A DNA stretch of 64,000 nt from Sphingomonas populi. Its GTDB lineage: Bacteria > Pseudomonadota > Alphaproteobacteria > Sphingomonadales > Sphingomonadaceae. Positions 53,112-61,306 of the stretch are shown here, piece after piece. Position 1 is the stretch's first letter; each line of letters starts with the position of its first letter. The stretch covers positions 39,268 to 103,267 of the forward strand of contig NZ_SGIS01000018.1 of the NCBI RefSeq assembly GCF_004208535.1. Reading direction: 5' to 3'. The notes beneath the pieces are model-generated. The model did no database searches and had not been told where the DNA came from. It saw only the letters and a list, made by a program, of their open reading frames with translations. Made by a program: the position numbers and the translations under genes.

Positions 53112-53232
53112 TCCCTCTCCCTTTGGGAGAGGGAAGGGGCCCGCCGCGAAGCGGCGGGAAGGGTGAGGGTGATCTGGCCTCACCCTTCCGCCGACTGCGT
53201 CGGGCTCCCTCCCTCTCCCAACGGGAGAGGGA
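53112..53232. repeat. REP-like inverted repeat (family E)
   Basis: TCCCTCTCCCTTTGGGAGAG at 53113 and CCCTCTCCCAACGGGAGAGGGA ending near 53232, with CGCCGCGAAGCGGCGGGAAGGGTGAGG-type inverted sequence between. It begins 2 bases after the guaD stop codon. The rest of the gap up to the next gene at 53305 shows nothing else. Confidence 0.75.
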
Positions 53233-53304
53233 CATGCTTTTGCGCAACGCAGTCGCACAATCATTGCATTTGATGCCGCACCGCAGCACCCCTAAGCTGC
53301 CCGC

Positions 53305-54318
53305 ATGACCGATCTCGACACCTTCATCACCGGCTTGCCCAAGGCCGAGCTTCACCTCCATATCGAAGGCAGCCTCGAACCCGAACTGATGTTCGCTCTC
53401 GCCAAGCGCAATGCGGTGACGATCCCCTATGCCTCGGTCGAGGACGTCCGCGCGGCGTATGCGTTCGGCAACCTTCAGGATTTCCTCGATATTTATTATG
53501 CCGGTGCCGACGTGCTGCGCACCGCCCGAGATTTCCACGATCTCGCCGCAGCCTATTTCGACCGCGCGGCGGCGGACGGCGTGGTCCATGCCGAGATCAT
53601 GTTCGATCCGCAAACGCACGCCGCGCGCGGCGTCGCGTTCGCGACCGTCATCGAGGGCCTGCTTTCGGGCATGGCCGCGGCGGAGGCGAAACACGGCATC
53701 ACCAGCAGCCTCATCATGAGCTTTCTGCGCCACCTCAGCGAAGACGACGCCTTCGCGACGCTCGCCGAGGCCGAACCGTGGCTCGAGCGCATCGCGGCGG
53801 TTGGCCTCGATTCCTCTGAAGTCGGCCACCCGCCCGAGAAGTTCGCGCGCGTCTTCGCCGCCGCTGCCGCCAAGGGCCTCAAGCTGGTCGCGCACGCCGG
53901 CGAGGAAGGCCCGCCCGCCTATGTGTGGGAAGCGCTCGATCTGCTCTACGTCGACCGCATCGACCACGGCAACCGCGCGCTGGAGGACGATGCGCTGGTC
54001 GCGCGGCTCGCTGCGGATGGGATGACGCTGACGGTCTGCCCGCTTTCCAACCTCAAATTGTGCGTCGTGCCCGAAATCGCCGCGCACCCGATCGACCGGA
54101 TGCTTGCGCTGGGCCTCAAGGCTACGGTCAACTCGGACGATCCCGCCTATTTCGGCGGGTATGTCGGCGACAATTACCGTGCGATTGCTGGCGGCCGGGG
54201 GCTGGACCGCGCCGCGCTGGCGACACTGGCGCGCAACAGTTTTACCGGATCGTTCCTGCCGGCGGAGGCAGTGGCGGCGCATCTCGCGCGTCTCGATGCG
54301 TTCGTGGCGGCGCAGTGA
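53305..54318 (+). CDS. Adenine deaminase (adenosine-deaminase-like, type 2)
   Basis: 337 residues. Metal ligands in KAELHLHIEGSLEP, the catalytic region VAHAGEEGPPAYVWEAL, CPLSNLKLCVV and NSDDPAYFGGYVGDNY. GLDSSEVGHPPEKFARVF is typical of the AAH1-type adenine deaminases rather than adenosine deaminases. It would turn adenine into hypoxanthine for oxidation to urate by an enzyme not in this window. Adenosine deaminase activity cannot be excluded. Confidence 0.87.
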   Translation: MTDLDTFITGLPKAELHLHIEGSLEPELMFALAKRNAVTIPYASVEDVRAAYAFGNLQDFLDIYYAGADVLRTARDFHDLAAAYFDRAAADGVVHAEIMFDPQTHAARGVAFATVIEGLLSGMAAAEAKHGITSSLIMSFLRHLSEDDAFATLAEAEPWLERIAAVGLDSSEVGHPPEKFARVFAAAAAKGLKLVAHAGEEGPPAYVWEALDLLYVDRIDHGNRALEDDALVARLAADGMTLTVCPLSNLKLCVVPEIAAHPIDRMLALGLKATVNSDDPAYFGGYVGDNYRAIAGGRGLDRAALATLARNSFTGSFLPAEAVAAHLARLDAFVAAQ

Positions 54319-55493
54319 AGCCCGCGCCATTCGTTCCCCCGCGAAGGCGGGGGTCCAGAGCCACGAACGCTGGCGCTGCTTGGCTCTGGACCCCCGCGTT
54401 CGCGGGGGAACTGGTGTGTGTGGTGCTGGCGCTGCTCTTCGTCATCGGCACGGCGCACGCGCAAACGCCCAAGCGCAAGGTCATCATCGACGATGAGGGC
54501 TTCGGGTTGATGCACCTGATGCTGCTCGAAGACCCTGACGTCGAGGTGCTCGGCCTCACCACCGTCTCGGGCAACGTCTGGGCGAACCGCGCGACCGCGA
54601 TGGCGCTGCGCGGGCTGGAGATCGCGCACCGCAGCGACGTGCCGGTGGTGCAGGGCGCGACCTACCCGCTCGTCAACACCGAGGCAGCGACCGATCGGTG
54701 GGAGGCGCTGTACGGCAAACTCACCTGGAAGGGCGCGTGGATGAAGCATTGGGTCGAGCCGACCCAGCAAAGCACGCCCGCCTATTTCGGCCCCAATGAT
54801 CCGGTCGATCTGCCCGGCGGCAACCCGACCCATAAGGCGGCGGACGAAATCGCCGCCAATTTCCTGATCCGCATGGTGCACAAATATCCCGGCGAGGTGA
54901 CGATTCTCGCCGCGGGGCCGTTCACCAATCTCGCGCTGGCCCAGCGGCTCGATCCGGCGTTCGCGGGGCTGGCCAAGGAACTGGTCTATATGGGCGGCAG
55001 CCTCAACCCGCATCAGGTGCTGACCGGCACCTCGGCAACCGATTTCGCGCGCGAATATACCAACACGCCGCGCCGCGAGTTCAATGTGCGCTTCGATCCC
55101 GAGGCGGCGAGCATCGTCGCGCGCGCGCCGTGGCGCAGAATCGTCGCGGTGCCGGTCGATCCCGCGACCGCGACCGAACTCAGCCCGGCACTGCTCGCGC
55201 GGCTGGCGAAGGTCGCGCCGGCTGATGTGGCGACGTTCATCGCCGTGATGGAGCCAGGCTTTCCGTTGTGGGACGAGACGGCGGCGGCGGTTTGGCTCGA
55301 TCCGTCGATAGTGACAGAGCGGGAGACGTTGTTCGTGGATTACAACACCGTCTTCTCGGCGGGGTACGGCGATATGCTGTCGTGGCGCGACGGCTATCAG
55401 CCGGGGCTGGGCGAGCAGAAGGCCGAGGTGGTGCGCGCGGTCGATCCGAAGCGGCTCGAGGCGCTGATGGTGCGAGAAATCGGGCGGAAATAA
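54315..55493 (+). CDS. Exported nucleoside-hydrolase-like protein with REP in its 5' end
   Basis: Up to 392 residues from a GTG overlapping the upstream stop (GTGA). Codons ~7-33 are a REP element in frame, then comes the hydrophobic signal core VCVVLALLFVIGTAHAQ. A GTG at 54414 (GGGGGAA upstream, supplied by the REP) is an alternative start. The body is IUNH-like: VEVLGLTTVSGN, ILAAGPFTNLALAQRLDP, VYMGGSLN, FNVRFDPEAA and PLWDETAAA. The usual N-terminal DTDPG-x-DD Ca2+ motif reads IIDDEGFGLMH, so two of its acidic residues are lost. Role: periplasmic nucleoside cleavage or binding, inferred. Confidence 0.8.
   Translation: MKPAPFVPPRRRGSRATNAGAAWLWTPAFAGELVCVVLALLFVIGTAHAQTPKRKVIIDDEGFGLMHLMLLEDPDVEVLGLTTVSGNVWANRATAMALRGLEIAHRSDVPVVQGATYPLVNTEAATDRWEALYGKLTWKGAWMKHWVEPTQQSTPAYFGPNDPVDLPGGNPTHKAADEIAANFLIRMVHKYPGEVTILAAGPFTNLALAQRLDPAFAGLAKELVYMGGSLNPHQVLTGTSATDFAREYTNTPRREFNVRFDPEAASIVARAPWRRIVAVPVDPATATELSPALLARLAKVAPADVATFIAVMEPGFPLWDETAAAVWLDPSIVTERETLFVDYNTVFSAGYGDMLSWRDGYQPGLGEQKAEVVRAVDPKRLEALMVREIGRK
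54333..54411. repeat. REP-like inverted repeat (family A) within the nucleoside hydrolase 5' end
   Basis: GTTCCCCCGCGAAGGCGGGG at 54334 and CCCCCGCGTTCGCGGGGGAAC ending at 54411 pair over about 26 bases including CCAGAGCCA/TGGCTCTGG. The element has no stop in the frame of the downstream gene. Confidence 0.78.
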
Positions 55494-55503
55494 CCCCCCC
55501 CTC

Positions 55504-55628
55504 CGTTCGCCCCGAGCGAAGTCGAGGGGCAAACCCGGAGCGCAGGTGCCTCGACTTCGGCCCCTTGGGCCGAAGTTCATCCTGAGCGGCTGGCTTGCCA
55601 GCCAGCCGAAGGGCCCGGCACGAACGGT
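55504..55628. repeat. REP-like composite repeat (family C variant)
   Basis: CGTTCGCCCCGAGCGAAGTC at 55504 and CCTCGACTTCGGCCC near 55549 share the family C core (GAGCGAAGTCGAGG) found at 46174 and 63805, followed by GGCTGGCTTGCCAGCCAGCC hairpins and a CACGAACGG end. It lies in the gap between the purine cluster and clpA. Confidence 0.7.
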
Positions 55629-55650
55629 TTGGGTTGGCAGTGCTGTCAAA

Positions 55651-55685
55651 GAAAAGCAGGCCCGGTCTCGCGACCGGGCCTGCTT
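55651..55685 (-). terminator. Rho-independent terminator of clpA
   Basis: A perfect 14-base stem (AAGCAGGCCCGGTC 55654-55667 with its complement 55672-55685), 4-base loop, followed on the minus strand by a T run (TTTTC). It starts 4 bases after the clpA stop codon. Confidence 0.85.
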
Positions 55686-55688
55686 GGA

Positions 55689-58007
55689 TCACTCGCTCGG
55701 CGTTTCCGCCTTGGCGATCGATTTGCCCTTCTTCGGCTTCTTCGGCGCTGCGGGCACGATCTCGAACGAGAGCGCGCCATCCTTCATCTTCACGCTGACC
55801 TCGCCGCCATGCACCAGCTTGCCGAACAGCAGTTCCTCGGCGAGCGGCTGCTTGATCTTTTCCTGGATCAAACGGCCCATCGGGCGGGCGCCGTAGAGCT
55901 TGTCATAGCCCTTGGTCGTGAGCCACGCCTTCGACTCATCGTCGAGGTTGATGTGGACGTTACGGTCCGCCAACTGCAGTTCGAGCTGGAGGATGAACTT
56001 GTCCACCACCCGCGCGACCACTTCGGTCGGCAGATAGCCGAACGGCACGATCGCATCGAGCCGGTTGCGGAATTCCGGTGTGAACATCTTCTGCACCGCC
56101 TGCTCGTCCTCGCCCTCGCGGGTGAGGTTGCCGAAGCCCAACGTCTCGCGCGCCATGTCGGAGGCGCCGGCATTGGTCGTCATGATGAGAATGACGTTGC
56201 GGAAATCGACCGTCTTGCCGTGCTGGTCGGTCAGCCGCCCGTTGTCCATCACCTGCAACAGGATGTTGAACAGGTCGGGATGCGCCTTCTCGATCTCGTC
56301 GAGCAGCAACACGCAATGCGGCTGCTGGTCGACCGCATCGGTCAGCAGACCGCCCTGATCGAACCCGACATAGCCGGGAGGCGCGCCGATCAGCCGCGAG
56401 ACCGAATGCCGCTCCATATATTCGCTCATGTCGAAGCGCTGGAGCGGAATGCCCATGATCGTGGCGAGCTGCTTGGCGACTTCGGTCTTGCCGACGCCGG
56501 TCGGGCCGGTGAACAGATAGTTGCCGATCGGCTTTTCGGGGTCGCGCAGGCCCGCACGGCTGAGCTTGATCGCCGAGGCGAGCTTCTCGATCGCGGCGTT
56601 CTGGCCGAACACCACCCGCTTGAGATCGATTTCAAGCGACTCCAACGCCTTGGTATCGTCAGTCGAAACCGATTTCGGCGGGATGCGTGCCATCGTCGCG
56701 ATCACGGCTTCGATCTCGCGCGTGGTGATCGTCTTCTTGCGCTTGGCGAGCGGCACCAGCATCTGCATCGCGCCAACCTCGTCGATCACGTCGATCGCCT
56801 TGTCGGGCAATTTGCGGTCGTTGATGTAGCGCGCCGACAGCTCGACCGCCGCCTTGATCGCGTCGGGGGTGTATTTGACCTTGTGATGGTCCTCGAACGC
56901 CGAGCGCAGCCCGGCGAGGATCTTGATCGTGTCCTCGATCGTCGGCTCGTTGACGTCGATCTTCTGGAACCGGCGCAGCAGCGCGCGATCCTTCTCGAAG
57001 TGGTTGCGGAACTCCTTGTACGTGGTCGAGCCGATGCAGCGGATCGTGCCGCCCGACAGCGCCGGCTTGAGCAGGTTCGAAGCGTCCATCGCGCCGCCGC
57101 TGGTCGCGCCCGCGCCGATGACTGTGTGGATCTCATCGATGAACAGCACCGCATGCGGCAGCTTCTCGAGTTCGTTGACGACCGCCTTCAGCCGCTCTTC
57201 GAAATCGCCGCGATAGCGCGTGCCAGCCAGCAGCGCGCCCATGTCGAGCGAATAGATCACTGCCGGCAACAGCACCTCGGGCACGTCGCCCTCGACGATC
57301 TTGCGCGCCAGACCCTCGGCGATCGCGGTCTTGCCGACGCCGGGATCACCCACGTAGAGCGGGTTGTTCTTCGAACGGCGGCACAGGATCTGCACCGTGC
57401 GATCGACCTCGGGGCCGCGCCCGATCAGCGGATCGACCTTGCCGTTTTTCGCCTTCTCGTTGAGATCGACGGTGAACTGCTTCAGCGCGGATTCCGACTT
57501 GCCCTTGGCTTCCGCCTTGGGCTTCTCTTCTTCCGCGCCCTTCACTTCACGAGGCTCGGGAGCGGCGCCGCCCTTGCCGACGCCATGCGATATGAAGCTG
57601 ACGGCATCGAGACGGCTCATGTCCTGCTGCTGGAGGAAATAGACGGCGTAGCTCTCGCGTTCGGAGAACAAAGCGACGAGCACGTTGGCGCCGGTCACCT
57701 CGTCGCGGCCCGACGACTGGACGTGCAGGATGGCGCGCTGCACGACGCGCTGGAAGCCGCTGGTCGGCGACGGATCGGTCGCGGTATCGACCTTGAGCGC
57801 TTCGAGCTCGGTATCGAGATATTGCGCGACGGTGGTCTTGAGTTCGCCGAGATCGACCCCGCACGATGCCATCACCTTGGAGGCATGTTCATCATCGACC
57901 AGCGCGAGCAGTAGATGCTCGAGCGTGGCATATTCGTGGCGCCGCGACGACGCGGCTTCAAGCGCCTTGTGGAGCGTGGTTTCCAGCGCGGAGGCGAAAG
58001 AGGGCAT
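55689..58007 (-). CDS. clpA: ATP-dependent Clp protease ATP-binding subunit ClpA
   Basis: 772 residues: N-domain ([20 protein letters not shown]), a Lys/Glu linker, AAA+ module 1 (Walker [14 protein letters not shown], Walker B VLFIDEIH) and module 2 (Walker [14 protein letters not shown], Walker [12 protein letters not shown]). It unfolds substrates for ClpP. The start at 58007 (MPSFASALE) has GGAG 7 bases upstream. No clpS lies next to it within this window. A Lys-rich tail ([14 protein letters not shown]) ends the protein. Confidence 0.95.
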   Translation of the reverse strand: MPSFASALETTLHKALEAASSRRHEYATLEHLLLALVDDEHASKVMASCGVDLGELKTTVAQYLDTELEALKVDTATDPSPTSGFQRVVQRAILHVQSSGRDEVTGANVLVALFSERESYAVYFLQQQDMSRLDAVSFISHGVGKGGAAPEPREVKGAEEEKPKAEAKGKSESALKQFTVDLNEKAKNGKVDPLIGRGPEVDRTVQILCRRSKNNPLYVGDPGVGKTAIAEGLARKIVEGDVPEVLLPAVIYSLDMGALLAGTRYRGDFEERLKAVVNELEKLPHAVLFIDEIHTVIGAGATSGGAMDASNLLKPALSGGTIRCIGSTTYKEFRNHFEKDRALLRRFQKIDVNEPTIEDTIKILAGLRSAFEDHHKVKYTPDAIKAAVELSARYINDRKLPDKAIDVIDEVGAMQMLVPLAKRKKTITTREIEAVIATMARIPPKSVSTDDTKALESLEIDLKRVVFGQNAAIEKLASAIKLSRAGLRDPEKPIGNYLFTGPTGVGKTEVAKQLATIMGIPLQRFDMSEYMERHSVSRLIGAPPGYVGFDQGGLLTDAVDQQPHCVLLLDEIEKAHPDLFNILLQVMDNGRLTDQHGKTVDFRNVILIMTTNAGASDMARETLGFGNLTREGEDEQAVQKMFTPEFRNRLDAIVPFGYLPTEVVARVVDKFILQLELQLADRNVHINLDDESKAWLTTKGYDKLYGARPMGRLIQEKIKQPLAEELLFGKLVHGGEVSVKMKDGALSFEIVPAAPKKPKKGKSIAKAETPSE

Positions 58008-58143
58008 TATGATACTCCATGCGGGCCGCAAGCAGACGCGCGGCCCTTTCCGACTATGTTGGAAGGCGAGGGGTTCGCATCAAGCACTTGAAATGCGCCT
58101 GCCCGCCCTGTTTCGCGTTCGCCGCCCGGTCTGGCGGGGCCGG

Positions 58144-58341
58144 TCATCTCCGAAAGAGATCGTCGGCGATGGTGCGGTGCTTGCTGGCGCGGTCGATCTG
58201 CTGCCGGCTGCGCGCGATTTCGCCCTCAAGCGCCGCGATGCGCGCGGCGAGCTCGTCGAGCGAGAGGCGTTCGAGATCCTGCCGCACCAGTTGGGAGAGC
58301 GGATCGGTCGGGTTTTTCGCGAGAATCTCGTCGAAGTCCAT
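58144..58341 (-). CDS. DUF1192 domain protein
   Basis: 65 residues: MDFDEILAKNPTDPLSQLVRQDLERLSLDELAARIAALEGEIARSRQQIDRASKHRTIADDLFRR. The helical SLDELAARIAALEGEI line is the DUF1192 signature, an alphaproteobacterial coiled-coil family of unknown function. The ATG at 58341 gives the family's normal length; the longer open frame upstream is not conserved. It lies 136 bases upstream of clpA on the same strand, divergent from the quinone oxidoreductase gene. Confidence 0.82.
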   Translation of the reverse strand: MDFDEILAKNPTDPLSQLVRQDLERLSLDELAARIAALEGEIARSRQQIDRASKHRTIADDLFRR

Positions 58342-58423
58342 GTGCCGATCGTTGACCGATGCGCGAGCGATGTCAATAAGACCGGGCGACGGGGCGGCGG
58401 TCCCGCAGGGGGGCAGCTTACCG

Positions 58424-59428
58424 ATGCATGCGATACCGACGATGATGCGGGCGATCGACCCTGAGTCGCCCGGCGGGCCTGACGTGCTGCGCATCGTCGA
58501 GCGGCCGGTGCCGCCGGTCGCCGCGGGCGAAGTGCTGGTCCGCGTGGCGGCGGCGGGGGTCAATCGCCCCGACGTGCTCCAGCGCAAGGGCGGCTATCCG
58601 CCGCCGCCGGGTGCGCCCTCGATCCCCGGCCTTGAAATCTCCGGTGAGGTGGTCGCGGTGGGCGAGGGCGTCGGGGCAGAACTGCTCGGCCAGTCGGTCT
58701 GCGCGCTGCTCGCGGGCGGCGGTTATGCCGAATATGCCGCCGTGCCGGCCGGACAGTGCCTGCCCGTGCCTGAGGCGCTGTCGATGATCGAGGCGGCGGC
58801 GCTGCCCGAGACATTGTTCACCGTCTGGACCAATCTGTTCGAGCGCGCCTATGCGATCGAGGGCGATATCGTGCTGGTGCATGGCGGCACCAGCGGCATT
58901 GGCACGATGGCGATCGGCCTTGCCAAGCTGTTCGGGCTGACGATCATCGTCACCGCCGGCAGCGATGCGAAATGCGCCGCCGCGCTCGGCCTCGGCGCGG
59001 ATCACGCGATCAATTACGCCACGCAGGATTTCGTCGCCGAGGTCCGCGCGATCACCGGCGGGGCCGGGGTGGCGGCGGTGCTCGACATGGTCGGCGGTGA
59101 TTATCTGCCGCGCAACCTCAAATGCCTCGCCGACGACGGCCGCCACGTCTCGATCGCGGTGCAGCGCGGCGCCACCGCCGAAATCCCGATCTTCGAGATC
59201 ATGCGCCGCCGGCTGACGCTGACCGGATCGACGCTGCGCGCGCGAGACACTGCCTTCAAGTCGCTGGTCGCCGACGAACTGCACCGCACCGTCTGGCCGC
59301 ATGTCGAGGCCGGGCGGCTGCGCCCGGTGATGGACCGCAGCTTCCCGCTCGCCGAGGCGGCCGACGCGCACCGGCGGATGGAAGCCGGCGACCATATCGG
59401 CAAGATCGTACTGACGATGGACGCCTGA
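58424..59428 (+). CDS. NADPH:quinone oxidoreductase-like zinc-independent MDR enzyme
   Basis: 334 residues of the medium-chain reductase family: MMRAIDPESPGGPDVLRIVERPVP and GVNRPDVLQRKGGYPPPPGAPSIPGLEISGEVV are typical of the QOR/PIG3 (TP53I3-like) branch; the NADPH site is VLVHGGTSGIGTMAIGLAK. It lacks zinc ligands. It reduces quinones or enoyl-type electrophiles. ATG 58424 is chosen, with a G-rich stretch ~10 bases upstream; ATG 58442 is possible. Confidence 0.88.
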   Translation: MHAIPTMMRAIDPESPGGPDVLRIVERPVPPVAAGEVLVRVAAAGVNRPDVLQRKGGYPPPPGAPSIPGLEISGEVVAVGEGVGAELLGQSVCALLAGGGYAEYAAVPAGQCLPVPEALSMIEAAALPETLFTVWTNLFERAYAIEGDIVLVHGGTSGIGTMAIGLAKLFGLTIIVTAGSDAKCAAALGLGADHAINYATQDFVAEVRAITGGAGVAAVLDMVGGDYLPRNLKCLADDGRHVSIAVQRGATAEIPIFEIMRRRLTLTGSTLRARDTAFKSLVADELHRTVWPHVEAGRLRPVMDRSFPLAEAADAHRRMEAGDHIGKIVLTMDA

Positions 59429-59431
59429 CCC

Positions 59432-60028
59432 GTGGCGCACGCCGACCCGGTCGTCGCGCGCGACCAGCATATCCGCAGCGCGATCCTCGGCGTGATCGTG
59501 CTGTATGCGGCGGCGGTGCTGCTGTTCACCGACCGCGCCCTGGTGATCGGCAGCCGTCCCGTGGTGATGCCCGGCGCCAGCATCCCGGTGTCCGCCGCGC
59601 CCAAGGGCTATGTCGATGCGCTCGACCAATATGGCGTGCATTCGCCGAAGCTGGCGCACAGCCCGTTTTATCTGTCGCGCAAGCCCGGCATCGCGCCGCC
59701 GCCGGTCGAACGCGCGCCGCTCGCGGTGGAGCGGCTGCATTTCGGCTATTCGATCATCGAGACGAGCATCCTCGGCGCGCCTTATTGGTACAGCAAGGAT
59801 GACGGTTACGTCGTCTATTACGAAACGCTGCGCGAATATGTCTATGCGCCTGTCACCGACGATTACATGCGGCAGGTGAAGCTGTCGGGGCCGACGCCGC
59901 TGTCCAGCCAGTCGTTCCCGTGGTGGCAGCATGTCTGGGGTTGGGTCTTCCCGCTGGCGCTCGCGGGGTGGGGGTGGTTCGAACTCGGCGCGATGCGGCG
60001 CCGGCGCGAGGCCGAAGGGCTGATCTGA
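59432..60028 (+). CDS. Membrane protein of unknown function
   Basis: 198 residues from a GTG 3 bases after the oxidoreductase stop. There is one membrane helix near the N-terminus (AILGVIVLYAAAVLLFT), a polar middle (~30-155) and one near the C-terminus (WVFPLALAGWGWFELGAM) followed by an Arg/Glu-rich tail. The middle probably faces the periplasm. I do not recognise a domain. Confidence 0.6.
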   Translation: MAHADPVVARDQHIRSAILGVIVLYAAAVLLFTDRALVIGSRPVVMPGASIPVSAAPKGYVDALDQYGVHSPKLAHSPFYLSRKPGIAPPPVERAPLAVERLHFGYSIIETSILGAPYWYSKDDGYVVYYETLREYVYAPVTDDYMRQVKLSGPTPLSSQSFPWWQHVWGWVFPLALAGWGWFELGAMRRRREAEGLI

Positions 60029-60125
60029 CCGGCCAGGTGCGCGCCGCGCGTCGCATAATGTTTACGCAGGTTAGGAGTCGCGCGATCCGCCTTGACTTGG
60101 TCCGGGGCGGGCCTGAGATGATCCC

Positions 60126-61145
60126 ATGCGTCGCGTGGGGGAAATCGACCTGCCGGATCGACTCGCGCCGGGCATTCCCGCGTGGGTGACGCAGATTGGC
60201 GTCGGCGTGCTGTGCGCGTGCGGCGGCGGTGTGGTGCGCTTCTTCTTCGATCTGGTTTCACCCGGCACCGGGCCGTTCGCGCTCGTCTTCCCGGCGCTGA
60301 TCCTCGCGACGTTGTTCGCGCGCTGGCAGGCGGGTGTGCTGACCGCGGCGATTTCGATCTTCTACGCTTGGCGGGTCGTGCTCGTCAAAGAAGGCCCTAC
60401 CGCCGCCTCATTGTCCGATCCGACCGGAATTCACCGCATGCTGGTGATTGCGGCAGCGTCGGCGATCACGATCTTCATCGCCGAAGCGTTCCGCCGCGCG
60501 GTGCGCCATGCCGCCGCCGAGCGCGACCGCGAGATCGCCGACCGCGACCTGTTCCTCGCCGAGTTCGATCACCGCATGAAGAACAATTTCGCGATCGTCG
60601 CGGGGCTGCTCGACATGCAGAAGCGCCGCGCCGAAGACCCCGCCACCGTCGCCGCGCTGGAGAGCGCGCGGATGCGGGTCGAGAGCATCGCGCAGGCGCA
60701 TCGCCATCTTTATCGCGGTGGCGACCGGCTCGGCGTGGTCGAGATGGGGGATTACCTGCACCAGCTCTGCGGCGCGCTGGCCGAGGCGCTGTTCCTCAGC
60801 GGCAAAGTGACTCTGGTGTGCGAGGCGGAAGCGGCGCAGGTGCCGCGCGACCGCGCGGTGTCGATCGGGCTGATCGTCAACGAACTCGTCACCAACGCCG
60901 CCAAGCACGCTTTCGTCGGGCGTGACTCGGGGCGGATCGAGGTGACGTTCCGCAATCGTGACGGTGGCGGCTGGACGCTCGGCGTGTCCGACAATGGCGT
61001 CGGTTTGCCGCCCACGGGCGCCGCCCTGTCGCCCGGCAGCCTCGGCACGCGGCTGATCGACGCCTTCGCCCGCCAGGCGCAGGGACGGTTGCACACCGAA
61101 AGCGGGCCGACCGGCACGCGAGTCACGCTCGACCTGCACGCCTGA
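60126..61145 (+). CDS. Sensor histidine kinase (HisKA_2 type)
   Basis: 339 residues. The N-terminal ~120 residues form three to four membrane helices resembling a DUF4118 sensor module. The phosphoacceptor line LFLAEFDHRMKNNFAIVAGLLDMQKRR is a HisKA_2 motif, and a HATPase_c domain follows with LIVNELVTNAAKHAF (N box), GVSDNGVGLP (G1) and SLGTRLIDAFARQ. There is no linked response regulator in the window. It stands alone between a membrane protein gene and a GH9 gene. Confidence 0.88.
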   Translation: MRRVGEIDLPDRLAPGIPAWVTQIGVGVLCACGGGVVRFFFDLVSPGTGPFALVFPALILATLFARWQAGVLTAAISIFYAWRVVLVKEGPTAASLSDPTGIHRMLVIAAASAITIFIAEAFRRAVRHAAAERDREIADRDLFLAEFDHRMKNNFAIVAGLLDMQKRRAEDPATVAALESARMRVESIAQAHRHLYRGGDRLGVVEMGDYLHQLCGALAEALFLSGKVTLVCEAEAAQVPRDRAVSIGLIVNELVTNAAKHAFVGRDSGRIEVTFRNRDGGGWTLGVSDNGVGLPPTGAALSPGSLGTRLIDAFARQAQGRLHTESGPTGTRVTLDLHA

Positions 61146-61238
61146 CGACCGACAAATCCTGTTGCCCGGTGCCGGCCTTTCGTCCAAAAGAAAGGTAGCG
61201 GTCACATGGCGTTAGCCGGGTCGTCCGTCTCCTCGGAA

Positions 61239-61294
61239 ATTTCGCACGATCGTTCCAGATGCGAAATGTCGGGGCAATGATGATAACGCTAACA
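61239..61294 (+). promoter_or_regulatory. Candidate regulatory dyads upstream of the GH9 gene
   Basis: Inverted arms ATTTCGCA (61239-61246) and TGCGAAAT (61260-61267) have centres 21 bases apart, and a LacI-like partial dyad TGATAACGCTAACA (61281-61294) overlaps the ribosome binding site region. LacI-type sites of this look often control sugar-utilisation genes, but no LacI gene is in the window. Confidence 0.3.
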
Positions 61295-61306
61295 GGAGAG
61301 GCGTCG

